From Bacteroidota bacterium (GTDB taxonomy: Bacteria > Bacteroidota > Bacteroidia > Chitinophagales > Chitinophagaceae): a stretch of 53,469 bases of DNA. The stretch lies in assembly GCA_013288285.1 (NCBI GenBank), contig JABDCE010000001.1, positions 32,134 through 85,602 on the forward strand, read 5' to 3'. Position numbers and translations under genes: made by a program. This document shows, in pieces, positions 8,177 through 16,642 of the stretch (positions are counted from its first letter, which is position 1; every line of letters starts with the position of its first letter). A model generated the notes under the pieces. It did not search any database. It had not been told where the DNA came from and saw only the letters and a program-made list of their open reading frames with translations.

Positions 8177-9246
8177 GAGTTAAGAATTGGTTTTAATTGT
8201 TTTTCGTTTTTGTGTATCCAGTTAAAAGTATCTGTTACAATATCGTTTATGTTGCGTTTTGGTTTCCAGCCTGTTTCTGTGGTGATCTTTGTATTGTCGG
8301 TGATGTATAAAGGTATGTCTCCTTTACGGTTCTCGGCAACTGACGATGCACCTACTTTATTACCGGTAATCTCTGCGCAGATGCCCGTGAGCTCCTGTAG
8401 TGATACGCTTGAGGCCAGCCCCCCGCCGGCGTTGAAAATCTGTCCATTCACTTTGTGGAAGTTATGTATCTCATAATCTACAAGGTCGAACACGTCGAAG
8501 ATATGCATAGCATCACGTACTTGCTTGCCGGTGCCGCCGTAGCCAAAATAGGCCACGTCTTTTTTCCAGTAATGTCGTGCCACCCAAAGGGTCATTACGC
8601 CCTGATCTACCTTGCCCATCTGGTGCGGACCGGCTATAACACCACATCTGTTGATCACATAATTGACATCAAAGAACTCCCTGAACTCTTCTAACATCAA
8701 TTCTGATGCCAACTTTGTAGCGCCGTAAATGGAACGGGCCTTATCGAGCGGAAAAGACTCACTTATTCCCTTCTGGCTCATACCTGCAATTGACTGTTGT
8801 GCAGATATCTCAAACCTTGTTTTGCCTTCGGTATAGTTGACCTGTTCCAGATACGGGATGGGGTATACCCGGCTGGTGGACAGGAAAATGAACTTGGCGC
8901 CACTGCGGGCAGCCAGTTCCAGTGTGTTGATGGTTCCGGTAAGATTGGTATTGATAACATAGTTGAGCGTAGCGCCCATGCCTGCCATTACAGAAGGCTC
9001 CGCAGCCGCATCTATTATATAGTCGAACTTTCTTTCCAGGTTCAGGTCTTCGGTATTGCGTATGTCGCCATGAATGAATTCTATGCCGGCATCCTTTAAC
9101 TTGGGAAGATTTAATTCAGAACCACGACGTTTTAAATTGTCGAGGGCTACGATAGAATAGGCCGGGTATTTTTCTTTGAGCATCAGAGACAGGTTAGAGC
9201 CTACAAAGCCGCAGCCGCCGGTGATGAGTATGGATGGATTAGACAC
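8173..9246 (-). CDS. NAD-dependent epimerase/dehydratase (first of a pair)
   Basis: A 357-residue extended SDR with the Rossmann motif TGGCGFVGS (residues 9-17), an STSRVY segment at 123-128 and an intact catalytic Y174-G-A-T-K178. The closing third ([22 protein letters not shown]) is like the downstream gene, so the two are paralogues of the CDP-paratose 2-epimerase-like group. It probably makes or modifies a nucleotide sugar for the glycan built by this operon; the exact sugar is unknown. It begins with GTG. It lies 23 bp after the FkbM gene and overlaps the next gene by 4 bp. One may act as dehydratase or reductase and the other as epimerase, or the pair may form a heterodimer; both ideas are inference. 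Confidence 0.8.
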   Translation of the reverse strand: MSNPSILITGGCGFVGSNLSLMLKEKYPAYSIVALDNLKRRGSELNLPKLKDAGIEFIHGDIRNTEDLNLERKFDYIIDAAAEPSVMAGMGATLNYVINTNLTGTINTLELAARSGAKFIFLSTSRVYPIPYLEQVNYTEGKTRFEISAQQSIAGMSQKGISESFPLDKARSIYGATKLASELMLEEFREFFDVNYVINRCGVIAGPHQMGKVDQGVMTLWVARHYWKKDVAYFGYGGTGKQVRDAMHIFDVFDLVDYEIHNFHKVNGQIFNAGGGLASSVSLQELTGICAEITGNKVGASSVAENRKGDIPLYITDNTKITTETGWKPKRNINDIVTDTFNWIHKNEKQLKPILNS

Positions 9247-9269
9247 AGTTATAATGATGTTTTTTGCAG

Positions 9270-9983
9270 TTAGATTAATTTGTAGATCACCTCATCAAAA
9301 TCTCCGAAACCGTGCTTGATCTTCTGATAGAGCTGAAATTTATTTTTGATGAGTAATTGTGTTATCGTGTCTTCAGACGCTTTGTTGGTATACATATCGT
9401 CGTTGTGTTGCTCGAGCTGTATAAAATTTATCGTTGTGCCCGGACCGTTAAATAAACCTAAAAGGCATTTATATTCGTGGCCCTCGGTATCAATTTTCAG
9501 CACGTCTACATTTTTGATGTTTTCTTTTTCCATGAAGTCGTGTAATGTAGTAACCGTAACCTCATAAGTTTTTTTAACCATATTTTCTGGTTTAACACCC
9601 AATACTTTCGATTTCATTTTCAAGTACTCTGAATCATAATTCAGCTCTTCAAAGGTCGAGGTTTCATTTGTGACGGTTTCCTTAAAAAGGAGTTTGCCTG
9701 GCTTATCGCTGATACCACAGTTGGTGATCTTAATGCGGGTATTATTTTTATATTTTTCGCAAAGCATAGTGTATAGTTCAAGATTGGGCTCGAAACCATA
9801 TATCACAGCGTTTCTAAAATTTTTTAAAAAAAAGTCAATTGTTTGTCCTTTATTAGAACCGACATCAATGATTACCGGGTTATTTTTTCTTATATTGTCT
9901 TTATAGAATTTCCGTAGCCTTGGATAAAAAATAAACCACTCATTAATATGTATCAGTGCTCTTACTACGTTTATTCTAAACAT
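9270..9983 (-). CDS. FkbM family methyltransferase (copy 1)
   Basis: A 237-residue SAM-dependent methyltransferase. The SAM motif VIIDVGSNKGQT is at residues 37-48, an acidic FEPN at 65-68, and the FkbM signature DVLKIDTEGHEYKCLLG at 160-176. Family members O-methylate hydroxyls of sugars or polyketides. It heads the minus-strand operon FkbM, epimerase, epimerase, GT2, which points to glycan methylation. It has a twin of exactly the same length at 13429-14142, with identical runs such as EYLKMKSKVLGVKPENM and KHGFGDFDEVIYK. The start is ATG; a -7-like element lies 51 bp upstream. Confidence 0.87.
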   Translation of the reverse strand: MFRINVVRALIHINEWFIFYPRLRKFYKDNIRKNNPVIIDVGSNKGQTIDFFLKNFRNAVIYGFEPNLELYTMLCEKYKNNTRIKITNCGISDKPGKLLFKETVTNETSTFEELNYDSEYLKMKSKVLGVKPENMVKKTYEVTVTTLHDFMEKENIKNVDVLKIDTEGHEYKCLLGLFNGPGTTINFIQLEQHNDDMYTNKASEDTITQLLIKNKFQLYQKIKHGFGDFDEVIYKLI

Positions 9984-10034
9984 TTGCTGGCGTTATCTAT
10001 AAAACAAAAAGAAAATATAAATACGGTTTTTCGG

Positions 10035-10042
10035 CAAAATTA
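10035..10042 (-). promoter_or_regulatory. -7 element of the glycan operon
   Basis: On the minus strand this reads TAATTTTG, a fit to TAnnTTTG, about 51 bases before the ATG of the first FkbM gene. No convincing -33 TTG is visible. Confidence 0.35.
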
Positions 10043-10149
10043 CTTATAATATTTTGAAAAACCTGAAAATGCTCAGATTGAACATCTTGATGAATACGGT
10101 TGACTGTTGTTTTTAGAATAAAGATATAATCTGTTCACACAATAAATAT

Positions 10150-10157
10150 TAGTTTTG
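10150..10157 (+). promoter_or_regulatory. -7 element of the membrane-protein gene at 10200
   Basis: TAGTTTTG fits TAnnTTTG and lies 42 bases before the GTG start. No convincing -33 TTG is visible. Confidence 0.35.
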
Positions 10158-10199
10158 CCGCTTGAGTCGCCACTGGCATATTAATTTTAAAACATCAAC

Positions 10200-12119
10200 G
10201 TGAAGCCATATACATATTCCGCAGAAAAGTCTGCGCCATTTTTGCAGAAGTATAGAAATCACATTATTTCATTTATACTGTCTGTTTTTACTCTGCCTGT
10301 TGCATTTTATTATGCGATCAACACGTCGTTAGATGGTTCGTGGGTACGGGGATTGAACATGGCTATAAAAAACAATGTATGTTTCGGCCGAGATATAGTA
10401 TTTACTTACGGACCACTTGCTTATTTATCCACCAGGAACAGTCAGTACATAAAAATAATATATATTTTATGTTCTGATGTATTTATGTGCGCCTGCTTTT
10501 ATTATATCTTCTACAAGCTAATATCAAAGCATAAAGGATGGATACTTATTTTAGGGATATCCATTTTCTATTTTAAAGGCTATGAATATGCTGCCAGTCT
10601 TTTCTTCTTATTTCTTGTTTTTACCATACTTAACATAAAGAATAATTTTAAAAATTATTTTGAAATAGTGGCTTGTGCGATATGTGGTGTTGTTGTTTTT
10701 TTTGTTAAAGCAAATTTCGGGATAGTTGCCCTTCCTATATTAGCAGTGAACATTGGAATACTAATCTTCAGTAAGAACATAAGATCATTATTAGTATATT
10801 TTGGTGTTATATTGTTAGTGTTCTGTATTATTTATGCCAAGGTGAACATTGATTTGGTCCATTATGTCAAATATAGCTTGCCGATGATCTCATGTTATAA
10901 TGAGGCGATGCAGATAGCAATAGATCCTGAGGGTACAGCATTTAGGTCGGCAGTCATATATATGATGATATTTACGGGCATAGTTCTTTTTTATTTCTGG
11001 CAAAACAATGATAGGAAATACAGTTTTGTTAAGATATATAGTGTATTATTAATGGCATTGATGCTTTTTCTAACATATAAGAATGGTTTTACAAGGGCTG
11101 ACGATCACACTCAGGGCTTTTTCCTGATGCTGCCACTGTTTACAATCATTGCTTTGTTTTTGTTTGACTTTGCCGGTTCGCGTAAGGCAAAAATAGTATG
11201 TATAATTGTTATTTTTATATGTGACTTGAATGTAGATTTGCCGCACGGGGGAGAAGGGAAAGGTTTTATAAACAAGGTCACTTTTTTTTATAGTAGAAAT
11301 TACTTCCAAACCTTATTTAAAAAGCAAGAAGATAGGGGAGCTGAAGAGTTAAAAATCCCGGATGATAAATTGAAAATTGTAGGGAATTCTACCATTGATA
11401 TTTTCCCCATTGATATATCAATAATGCAATTGAATAATTTAAATTATGACCCCAGACCTGTAATGCAAACTTATGCGGCCTATAATCCGTTATTAGATTC
11501 ACTGAATGCAAATCATTTTTATAAACAAAGCCGACCTGAATTTGCAATGGTAAAAATGGGCTATGTGGATAACAGGTATGTAGCATGGGATGAGCCGCTG
11601 ACGCATGCCATGCTACATTTGAACTATAAATATACCGATTTCATTTCCTTCAATAAAGATACAGGCCTTGTAAATACGGATGCTAGTTTTCTGTTGCTGA
11701 GATCTACAGATGAGAAAGGAAAGTACCCTGAATTTGAGAAACTGTTTGAACGAACTGTAAATTTTGAAGATACTGTGCATTTTGATTTTAAGGATGATAC
11801 ACCAATATACATGACTGTAGATATTGAAGCAACAGCTGCGGGAAAGATCAAGGAGATATTGTATCAGGCGCCTCTATTACATGTGTCGTTGTTTTTAAAT
11901 CATGAGTGCACATCAAGTCTGTATTATGAGGCGATACGGCCTATTATTAAAGCGCCTGTGTTAATAAGCAATGCTATTTGTGATAATTTAGATTTTCGTG
12001 AGTTCATGGTTGGACATTCTCAACAAAACGCAAAAATTAAAGCGTTTGCTTTTCACAGCGACGGATGGGGATATAAGCAAAAGATAAAGCTTACGTTCTA
12101 TAAATTTAGCAATTATTGA
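10200..12119 (+). CDS. Large polytopic membrane protein with a soluble C-terminal domain
   Basis: A 639-residue protein. Residues about 25-345 hold roughly ten membrane helices; the last 290 residues are soluble and unassigned. A conspicuous early segment reads RDIVFTYGPLAYLS (about residues 65-78), just after the first helix and a W-R-G-L-N turn. I recall similar motifs in uncharacterised large membrane proteins, some annotated as glycosyltransferase-like, but no catalytic signature proves that. The frame opens with GTG at 10200, because no ATG is suitably placed. The gene lies between two FkbM twins and converges on the next membrane gene with only 17 bp between stops. A glycan-locus role (transfer, flipping or polymerisation) is inferred from position. 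Confidence 0.75.
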   Translation: MKPYTYSAEKSAPFLQKYRNHIISFILSVFTLPVAFYYAINTSLDGSWVRGLNMAIKNNVCFGRDIVFTYGPLAYLSTRNSQYIKIIYILCSDVFMCACFYYIFYKLISKHKGWILILGISIFYFKGYEYAASLFFLFLVFTILNIKNNFKNYFEIVACAICGVVVFFVKANFGIVALPILAVNIGILIFSKNIRSLLVYFGVILLVFCIIYAKVNIDLVHYVKYSLPMISCYNEAMQIAIDPEGTAFRSAVIYMMIFTGIVLFYFWQNNDRKYSFVKIYSVLLMALMLFLTYKNGFTRADDHTQGFFLMLPLFTIIALFLFDFAGSRKAKIVCIIVIFICDLNVDLPHGGEGKGFINKVTFFYSRNYFQTLFKKQEDRGAEELKIPDDKLKIVGNSTIDIFPIDISIMQLNNLNYDPRPVMQTYAAYNPLLDSLNANHFYKQSRPEFAMVKMGYVDNRYVAWDEPLTHAMLHLNYKYTDFISFNKDTGLVNTDASFLLLRSTDEKGKYPEFEKLFERTVNFEDTVHFDFKDDTPIYMTVDIEATAAGKIKEILYQAPLLHVSLFLNHECTSSLYYEAIRPIIKAPVLISNAICDNLDFREFMVGHSQQNAKIKAFAFHSDGWGYKQKIKLTFYKFSNY

Positions 12120-12136
12120 AGTGATAAGTATATACA

Positions 12137-13393
12137 TTATAATTTTTTCCGAGCGCTATCAATACAATAAATTCCAAGTCGACATGATTCATCAGCTATT
12201 TTTTTAGCTGCTGCTTTATCATCATATCCGTAATCAGTAAATTTTAAGCCGTTTGTGAATCCTTCAAAGCATATTTTACCCTCTGAATAATTTATAGTAT
12301 ACATATAAATTAGCAGTATAGTGGACCCCACGCAAATAATGCGAACCTTATCAGGGAATTTCAATAATGCGAAAATAACTATTATTGGAACCAGCATATG
12401 TGAATAGATCTGGTACCTGCTTGAGTACGATAAACTAACTGGTAAATTACCTCTATATATAGCCATTACAGCCATAGATGCAATAATAAATCCGACAATG
12501 CATATAAAAGGCAATGCCTCTTTTTTTATGACTAATGATTTCTGAACAGGGAATAACAGCGCAACTAATAACAATAATATGACTCCTGAAACTACGCCAA
12601 ATTCATATGAAAAATGTGAACCTATGGCATGTAAAAAATAAGGGATGAATTTTGATGGCATTGTTGTAAATGAGGAACCTGATAATGTTTCTAAATGTAC
12701 ATAGTGGTAGTAGTACAAGATGCCGCACACTATAAAAATAATAGCAGCAACGATTATTTTTATTCTATCTTTATTAAGAATCGTAAATATTAAAATAAAG
12801 AGCGAAGCAATATTTCCATTGCCACTAGAAAACACACATACGGTTTGCAATAATGCAGCTAAAGGAATCATTTTTTCATTATGCGAACTATAAAAATAAA
12901 GAGATGCAATAAATAGAAGAATAATTCCATAATTCGTCATGCCAGCCATGGAAAATATAGCATTTTCAAAATTCGTTAAATCAAACAAGCATAGACCGAA
13001 CAAAAAAGATATCACAGGAAATATTTCAGGTAATATTTTTTTAGAAAAATTAATAAACACATAAAAAATTCCAAGTAGAAGTGCTGCATCTATGTACATT
13101 ATATACTTGAAATTGATTGAATCAAATATAAAGTAGTAGGCGACATAAACGATTCTTGCAGAAAAAATCCTATGTTCATTATGTTGAGAAAATAACAAAG
13201 AAAGTTTTTCAGTAACTCCGGCTTTTTTAAAGTTATTTAAAAAATCCAGAATAGCATAAAAGTCATCTGTTCTCGGCAGATTTATACCGTAAAACTCAAC
13301 AAAAGAAAAATAAATTATTGCCGGTGATAAAATTATAGCATACTTGAACACTGTATTGACAATATCATCCGAGTCTATACGATTATAGGACAT
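12137..13393 (-). CDS. Polytopic membrane protein, possible GT-C-type transferase or polymerase
   Basis: A 418-residue protein with about eleven hydrophobic helices covering nearly all of its length. After the first helix comes GINLPRTDDFYAILDFLN, an Asp-containing periplasmic-type loop similar in place to the catalytic loop of GT-C lipid-sugar transferases. HNEHRIFSARIVYVAYYF follows. I do not recognise a named family. It lies 35 bp downstream of the second FkbM gene on the same strand, so the two are probably co-transcribed and act on the same glycan. The start is a clear ATG. Confidence 0.72.
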   Translation of the reverse strand: MSYNRIDSDDIVNTVFKYAIILSPAIIYFSFVEFYGINLPRTDDFYAILDFLNNFKKAGVTEKLSLLFSQHNEHRIFSARIVYVAYYFIFDSINFKYIMYIDAALLLGIFYVFINFSKKILPEIFPVISFLFGLCLFDLTNFENAIFSMAGMTNYGIILLFIASLYFYSSHNEKMIPLAALLQTVCVFSSGNGNIASLFILIFTILNKDRIKIIVAAIIFIVCGILYYYHYVHLETLSGSSFTTMPSKFIPYFLHAIGSHFSYEFGVVSGVILLLLVALLFPVQKSLVIKKEALPFICIVGFIIASMAVMAIYRGNLPVSLSYSSRYQIYSHMLVPIIVIFALLKFPDKVRIICVGSTILLIYMYTINYSEGKICFEGFTNGLKFTDYGYDDKAAAKKIADESCRLGIYCIDSARKKL

Positions 13394-13428
13394 GCACAGT
13401 TGATTTTATTAAGAATAATCATTTAATA

Positions 13429-14142
13429 TTATTTTGATTTATAAATCACTTCATCAAAGTCGCCAAAGCCGTGCTTTATGGTACTGAACAGTCTGAAACC
13501 GTTGTTTTTCAATAGGGTATCAATCGTTTCGTTGGTCGGCTTATTAGCATACATATCATCGTTATGCTGTTCCAGCTGGATGTAATTGACAGAAATGCCT
13601 TTTTTTGCAAACAGTCCCAACAGGCACTTATATTCATGGCCTTCAGTGTCTATTTTTACTACATCTATGTTCTTAATATTCTCTTTTGTGATAAAGGCAG
13701 CTAAAGTAATTACGTCCACCTCGTAAGAACGTTTAATCATGTTCTCGGGCTTTACACCTAGCACCTTCGACTTCATTTTCAAATATTCCGAATCATAATT
13801 CAGGTCTTCGAATGTTGAGGTCTCATCGGTAACTGTTTCGTTAAACATCAGTTTGCCATCCTGGTCGCTGACACCACAATTGGTGATCTTTATATTTTTA
13901 TTGTTTTTGTACTTAATGCATAACGCGTCATACAGCTCCCTATTGGGCTCAAAGCCATATATGACCGCATCTTTAAAATGCTTTAGGAAAAAGTCGATGG
14001 TCTGGCCTTTGTTAGATCCTACATCTACTATCAAAGGGTGTGCTTTTTTTATGCTTTCAGTATAAAACTTCTTGAGCCTTGGGTAGAAGATCAAAAACTC
14101 ATTGATATGGATAAGCGATCCTATTAATTTTATACGACGCAT
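13429..14142 (-). CDS. FkbM family methyltransferase (copy 2)
   Basis: The twin of the gene at 9270-9983: 237 residues, with the SAM motif IVDVGSNKGQT, FEPN, and the FkbM signature DVVKIDTEGHEYKCLLG at the same positions. The open frame extends to 14184, but starting at the internal ATG at 14142 gives exactly the twin's length and the aligned N-terminus (IHINEFLIFYPRL against IHINEWFIFYPRL), so I use it. Differences cluster in residues 140-160 and 178-220, which may affect acceptor choice. It lies 35 bp before the polytopic membrane gene on the same strand. The duplication looks old: DNA similarity is obvious but far from identical. Confidence 0.87.
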   Translation of the reverse strand: MRRIKLIGSLIHINEFLIFYPRLKKFYTESIKKAHPLIVDVGSNKGQTIDFFLKHFKDAVIYGFEPNRELYDALCIKYKNNKNIKITNCGVSDQDGKLMFNETVTDETSTFEDLNYDSEYLKMKSKVLGVKPENMIKRSYEVDVITLAAFITKENIKNIDVVKIDTEGHEYKCLLGLFAKKGISVNYIQLEQHNDDMYANKPTNETIDTLLKNNGFRLFSTIKHGFGDFDEVIYKSK

Positions 14143-14170
14143 CAGATGGGTATTAAAAGCGAAATGGCTG

Positions 14171-14178
14171 CAAATATA
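14171..14178 (-). promoter_or_regulatory. -7 element of the second FkbM gene
   Basis: On the minus strand this reads TATATTTG, matching TAnnTTTG, 28 bases before the ATG at 14142. It also favours that start over the longer frame, because it would lie inside the extended coding region's first codons. Confidence 0.4.
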
Positions 14179-14373
14179 ATGCAAATGAACAATGGTTGGA
14201 GGATTAGCAAAGTGAATTGAGGATCAGTAAGTAACATTTTCGGGTTAAAGATATTCCACAGAAACCGCTACCAAATAAAGTTTTAATGTAGATTTACATC
14301 GCATTAAACTATTAAATATACATATATTTTATTGGTTTAATGGTAATTCTTTGATGTTCATATAAAAAGATAA

Positions 14374-14940
14374 ATGGTCACCTTTATTGCGCCCGCATTT
14401 AATGAAAAAATAGAAAGTTATATTTTTATTGGTGCTATGCTCTGCCAGCAGGATGTAAACTGGCGGGCAATTATCTATCATAACGGGCCGAATAAATGGC
14501 TGCGCTACTTTGTCGAGAGCTTTGCGGATAAGAGGCTAGTCTATAGAGAGTCTCTTACCAATTCAGGTGCATGGGGTACTTTTAACAGAATAGATGCCAT
14601 TAATAATTGGGTGGAAACAGAGTATGTAGTACAGACATCTATACAAGATTACTGGTTTCCAATAGCCTCACGTCGCATACTAGAGCACCAGGATATGGAT
14701 TTTATCTATTGGAATTCTATTAACCACCTTGCGGGTTATGAAAACATGCTGGATTGTCGTCCGGAGATTGATCATATAGATTGGGGCAATTTTGCGATAA
14801 GGACGGAGATAGCGCGGAAAGTGGGTATTAATCAGCCAACAGAGTTTACAGCAGATGGTATCTTTGTTACAGACTGTATGAATTCAGGCTTAGTTAAAAA
14901 TCAATATAAGATAAACCAGGTGCTCACAATACACAATTAG
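14374..14940 (+). CDS. Short family 2-like glycosyltransferase
   Basis: A 188-residue protein that begins VTFIAPAFNEKIESYIF, the typical first strand of GT2 enzymes. It contains WRAIIYHNGPN (30-40) where these enzymes hold the nucleotide. At the place of the usual DxD metal motif stands SIQD (89-92), with only one acid. A later ADGIF (160-164) could supply the catalytic acid. It is shorter than most GT2 proteins (220-300 residues) but has a complete-looking GT-A core. It stands alone on the plus strand next to the glycan locus and probably belongs to it. Whether it is active is uncertain. Confidence 0.65.
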   Translation: MVTFIAPAFNEKIESYIFIGAMLCQQDVNWRAIIYHNGPNKWLRYFVESFADKRLVYRESLTNSGAWGTFNRIDAINNWVETEYVVQTSIQDYWFPIASRRILEHQDMDFIYWNSINHLAGYENMLDCRPEIDHIDWGNFAIRTEIARKVGINQPTEFTADGIFVTDCMNSGLVKNQYKINQVLTIHN

Positions 14941-14967
14941 AGAACCAACTTTTTGAGAACCAACTTT
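14940..14967. repeat. 13-bp tandem direct repeat
   Basis: GAGAACCAACTTT occurs at 14940-14952 and again at 14955-14967, separated by two T bases. It begins at the stop codon of the short GT2-like gene, so it looks like a small local duplication in the spacer before the glycoside hydrolase gene. Confidence 0.6.
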
Positions 14968-15031
14968 ATTATTTCACTGTATATTTACGGCGGCAGCATA
15001 GCTTTGCGCTGTCCACGCCAATTGCCAGCTT

Positions 15032-16525
15032 ATGCATAGAGCCATTACACTCTTTTTACTTACTGTTATTCTCTCCTCATCGCTGCATGCCCAGTCGCCT
15101 AAGTGTGAGTTCAGGGGAGCATGGATAGCTACTGTGGGAAATATAGACTGGCCATCAAAACCCGGATTACCTGCTATAGAGCAGCAACAACAATTCATAC
15201 AGCGGCTGGATCAACTGAAGACTTTGGGTTGCAATGCAGTGATAGTGCAGATACGCCCGGTGTGCGATGCTTTTTATGCTTCGAAGATAGAACCGTGGAG
15301 CCGTTATCTTACTGGCAGGCAGGGAGAAGCGCCATTTCCTTATTACGATCCGCTGGTCTTCATGATAGAGGAAACACACAAACGGAATATGGAATTCCAT
15401 GCATGGTTCAACCCGTTTCGTGCGCTGATGGACAGTAAGAAGAATGTGAACCCACCTAATCATGTGACACGAACTCACCCGGACTGGATAGTGAACTATG
15501 GCGGACAATCTATCATAGACCCCGGGATACCGGATGCAAGGGCCTATGTAATCAGTGTGATCATGGATGTTGTAAAAAGGTACGACATAGACGCGGTGCA
15601 CCTGGACGACTATTTTTATCCGTATAAAGTAGCGAAGCAAACTTTCGGAGATGCGAAAACATATGCACGTTATGGACAGGGCATGGCCATAGACGACTGG
15701 CGGAGGAATAATGTGAGCCTTTTTATATCGTTGCTGAATACGGACATCAAAAGTGTAAAGCCGTATGTAAAATTGGGTATCAGCCCATTCGGGGTTTGGC
15801 GGAATAAAAAAGTAGATCCTAATGGGTCTGAGACGAACGGCGGACAAACGGATTATGATGATCTGTATGCCGATGTATTGCTGTGGATGCAGAAGGGCTG
15901 GATAGATTATCTGATGCCGCAACTCTATTGGGAACATGCGAGCCATGCAGCGCCATTTGGTGTATTGCTGCCCTGGTGGTATGGACACTGTTACCGGCGA
16001 CACGTATTTTACGGGCTGGGGCTGTACCGAATGACGACGGCGCATAGCGGGCCATGGGCCGGGCTAAACGAAATGCTCTGGCAGATCAAAGACATCAGAG
16101 GACAATGCCCAAATTCCGGTTATACTTTCTTCAGTGCATCTTCGTTTGATAAGATAAAATTGCCTTTGGCAGACAGCCTGCAGCAAGGCTATAATAAATA
16201 TCCGGCGCTGATACCGCCAATGACCTGGCTGGACAGTATACCTCCGGCGGCGCCTGTTGTGAAAGCAACGCACGCAGGTGCCGGCACGCAACTTAACTGG
16301 CAGGTAAACAATCCGCAGAAAGAACCACTGAAATACGTGGTATACAGGTTTGTAAATAATGAACCGGTGGACCTGGAACGCAACGACCGGATATTGTCTA
16401 TACAGCAAGGGCAGACTTATGTAGACGCTGATGCAAAACGTTTCAAACAATGCACCTACATAGTTACTGCACTGGACCGGTTGTGGAACGAAAGCAAGGC
16501 GAGCAATAAGGTTAGCTTGCCATAG
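15032..16525 (+). CDS. Secreted GHL10-type glycoside hydrolase (DUF187)
   Basis: A 497-residue exported protein. Residues 1-20 are a signal peptide ending LHAQS. Next come CEFRGAWIATVGNIDWPS and NAVIVQIRPVCDAFY, hallmarks of the glycosyl-hydrolase-like 10 family, with DAVHLDDYFYPY (about residues 190-201) at the expected acidic active-site strand. The last 90 or so residues (from APVVKAT to NKVSLP) look like a fibronectin type III domain. Family members are thought to cleave peptidoglycan-type or other beta-linked glycans; the substrate here is unknown. There is no T9SS sorting domain, so it is probably periplasmic or surface-released. The gene stands alone. Confidence 0.85.
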   Translation: MHRAITLFLLTVILSSSLHAQSPKCEFRGAWIATVGNIDWPSKPGLPAIEQQQQFIQRLDQLKTLGCNAVIVQIRPVCDAFYASKIEPWSRYLTGRQGEAPFPYYDPLVFMIEETHKRNMEFHAWFNPFRALMDSKKNVNPPNHVTRTHPDWIVNYGGQSIIDPGIPDARAYVISVIMDVVKRYDIDAVHLDDYFYPYKVAKQTFGDAKTYARYGQGMAIDDWRRNNVSLFISLLNTDIKSVKPYVKLGISPFGVWRNKKVDPNGSETNGGQTDYDDLYADVLLWMQKGWIDYLMPQLYWEHASHAAPFGVLLPWWYGHCYRRHVFYGLGLYRMTTAHSGPWAGLNEMLWQIKDIRGQCPNSGYTFFSASSFDKIKLPLADSLQQGYNKYPALIPPMTWLDSIPPAAPVVKATHAGAGTQLNWQVNNPQKEPLKYVVYRFVNNEPVDLERNDRILSIQQGQTYVDADAKRFKQCTYIVTALDRLWNESKASNKVSLP

Positions 16526-16642
16526 GCAATTAAGCCCGCTGCCATCCCAATGTTACCGCCATGACCTAATGCTTTGGGGACATAAATTAATTTTCAGGAT
16601 TGGTGTTTTTTTATACCTTGTGTAAAACAAAAAACAAACACT

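Noticed and set aside
7640-8476. A 278-codon open frame antisense to the epimerase pair
   Set aside because: It runs across two well-supported SDR genes and their 4-bp overlap on the opposite strand; its product has no recognisable domain and is rich in Cys, Val and Phe as shadow frames are.
15167-16045. A 292-codon open frame antisense to the GHL10 hydrolase
   Set aside because: The hydrolase has a signal peptide and family motifs; the antisense product is Tyr/His/Arg-rich and looks like no protein family.
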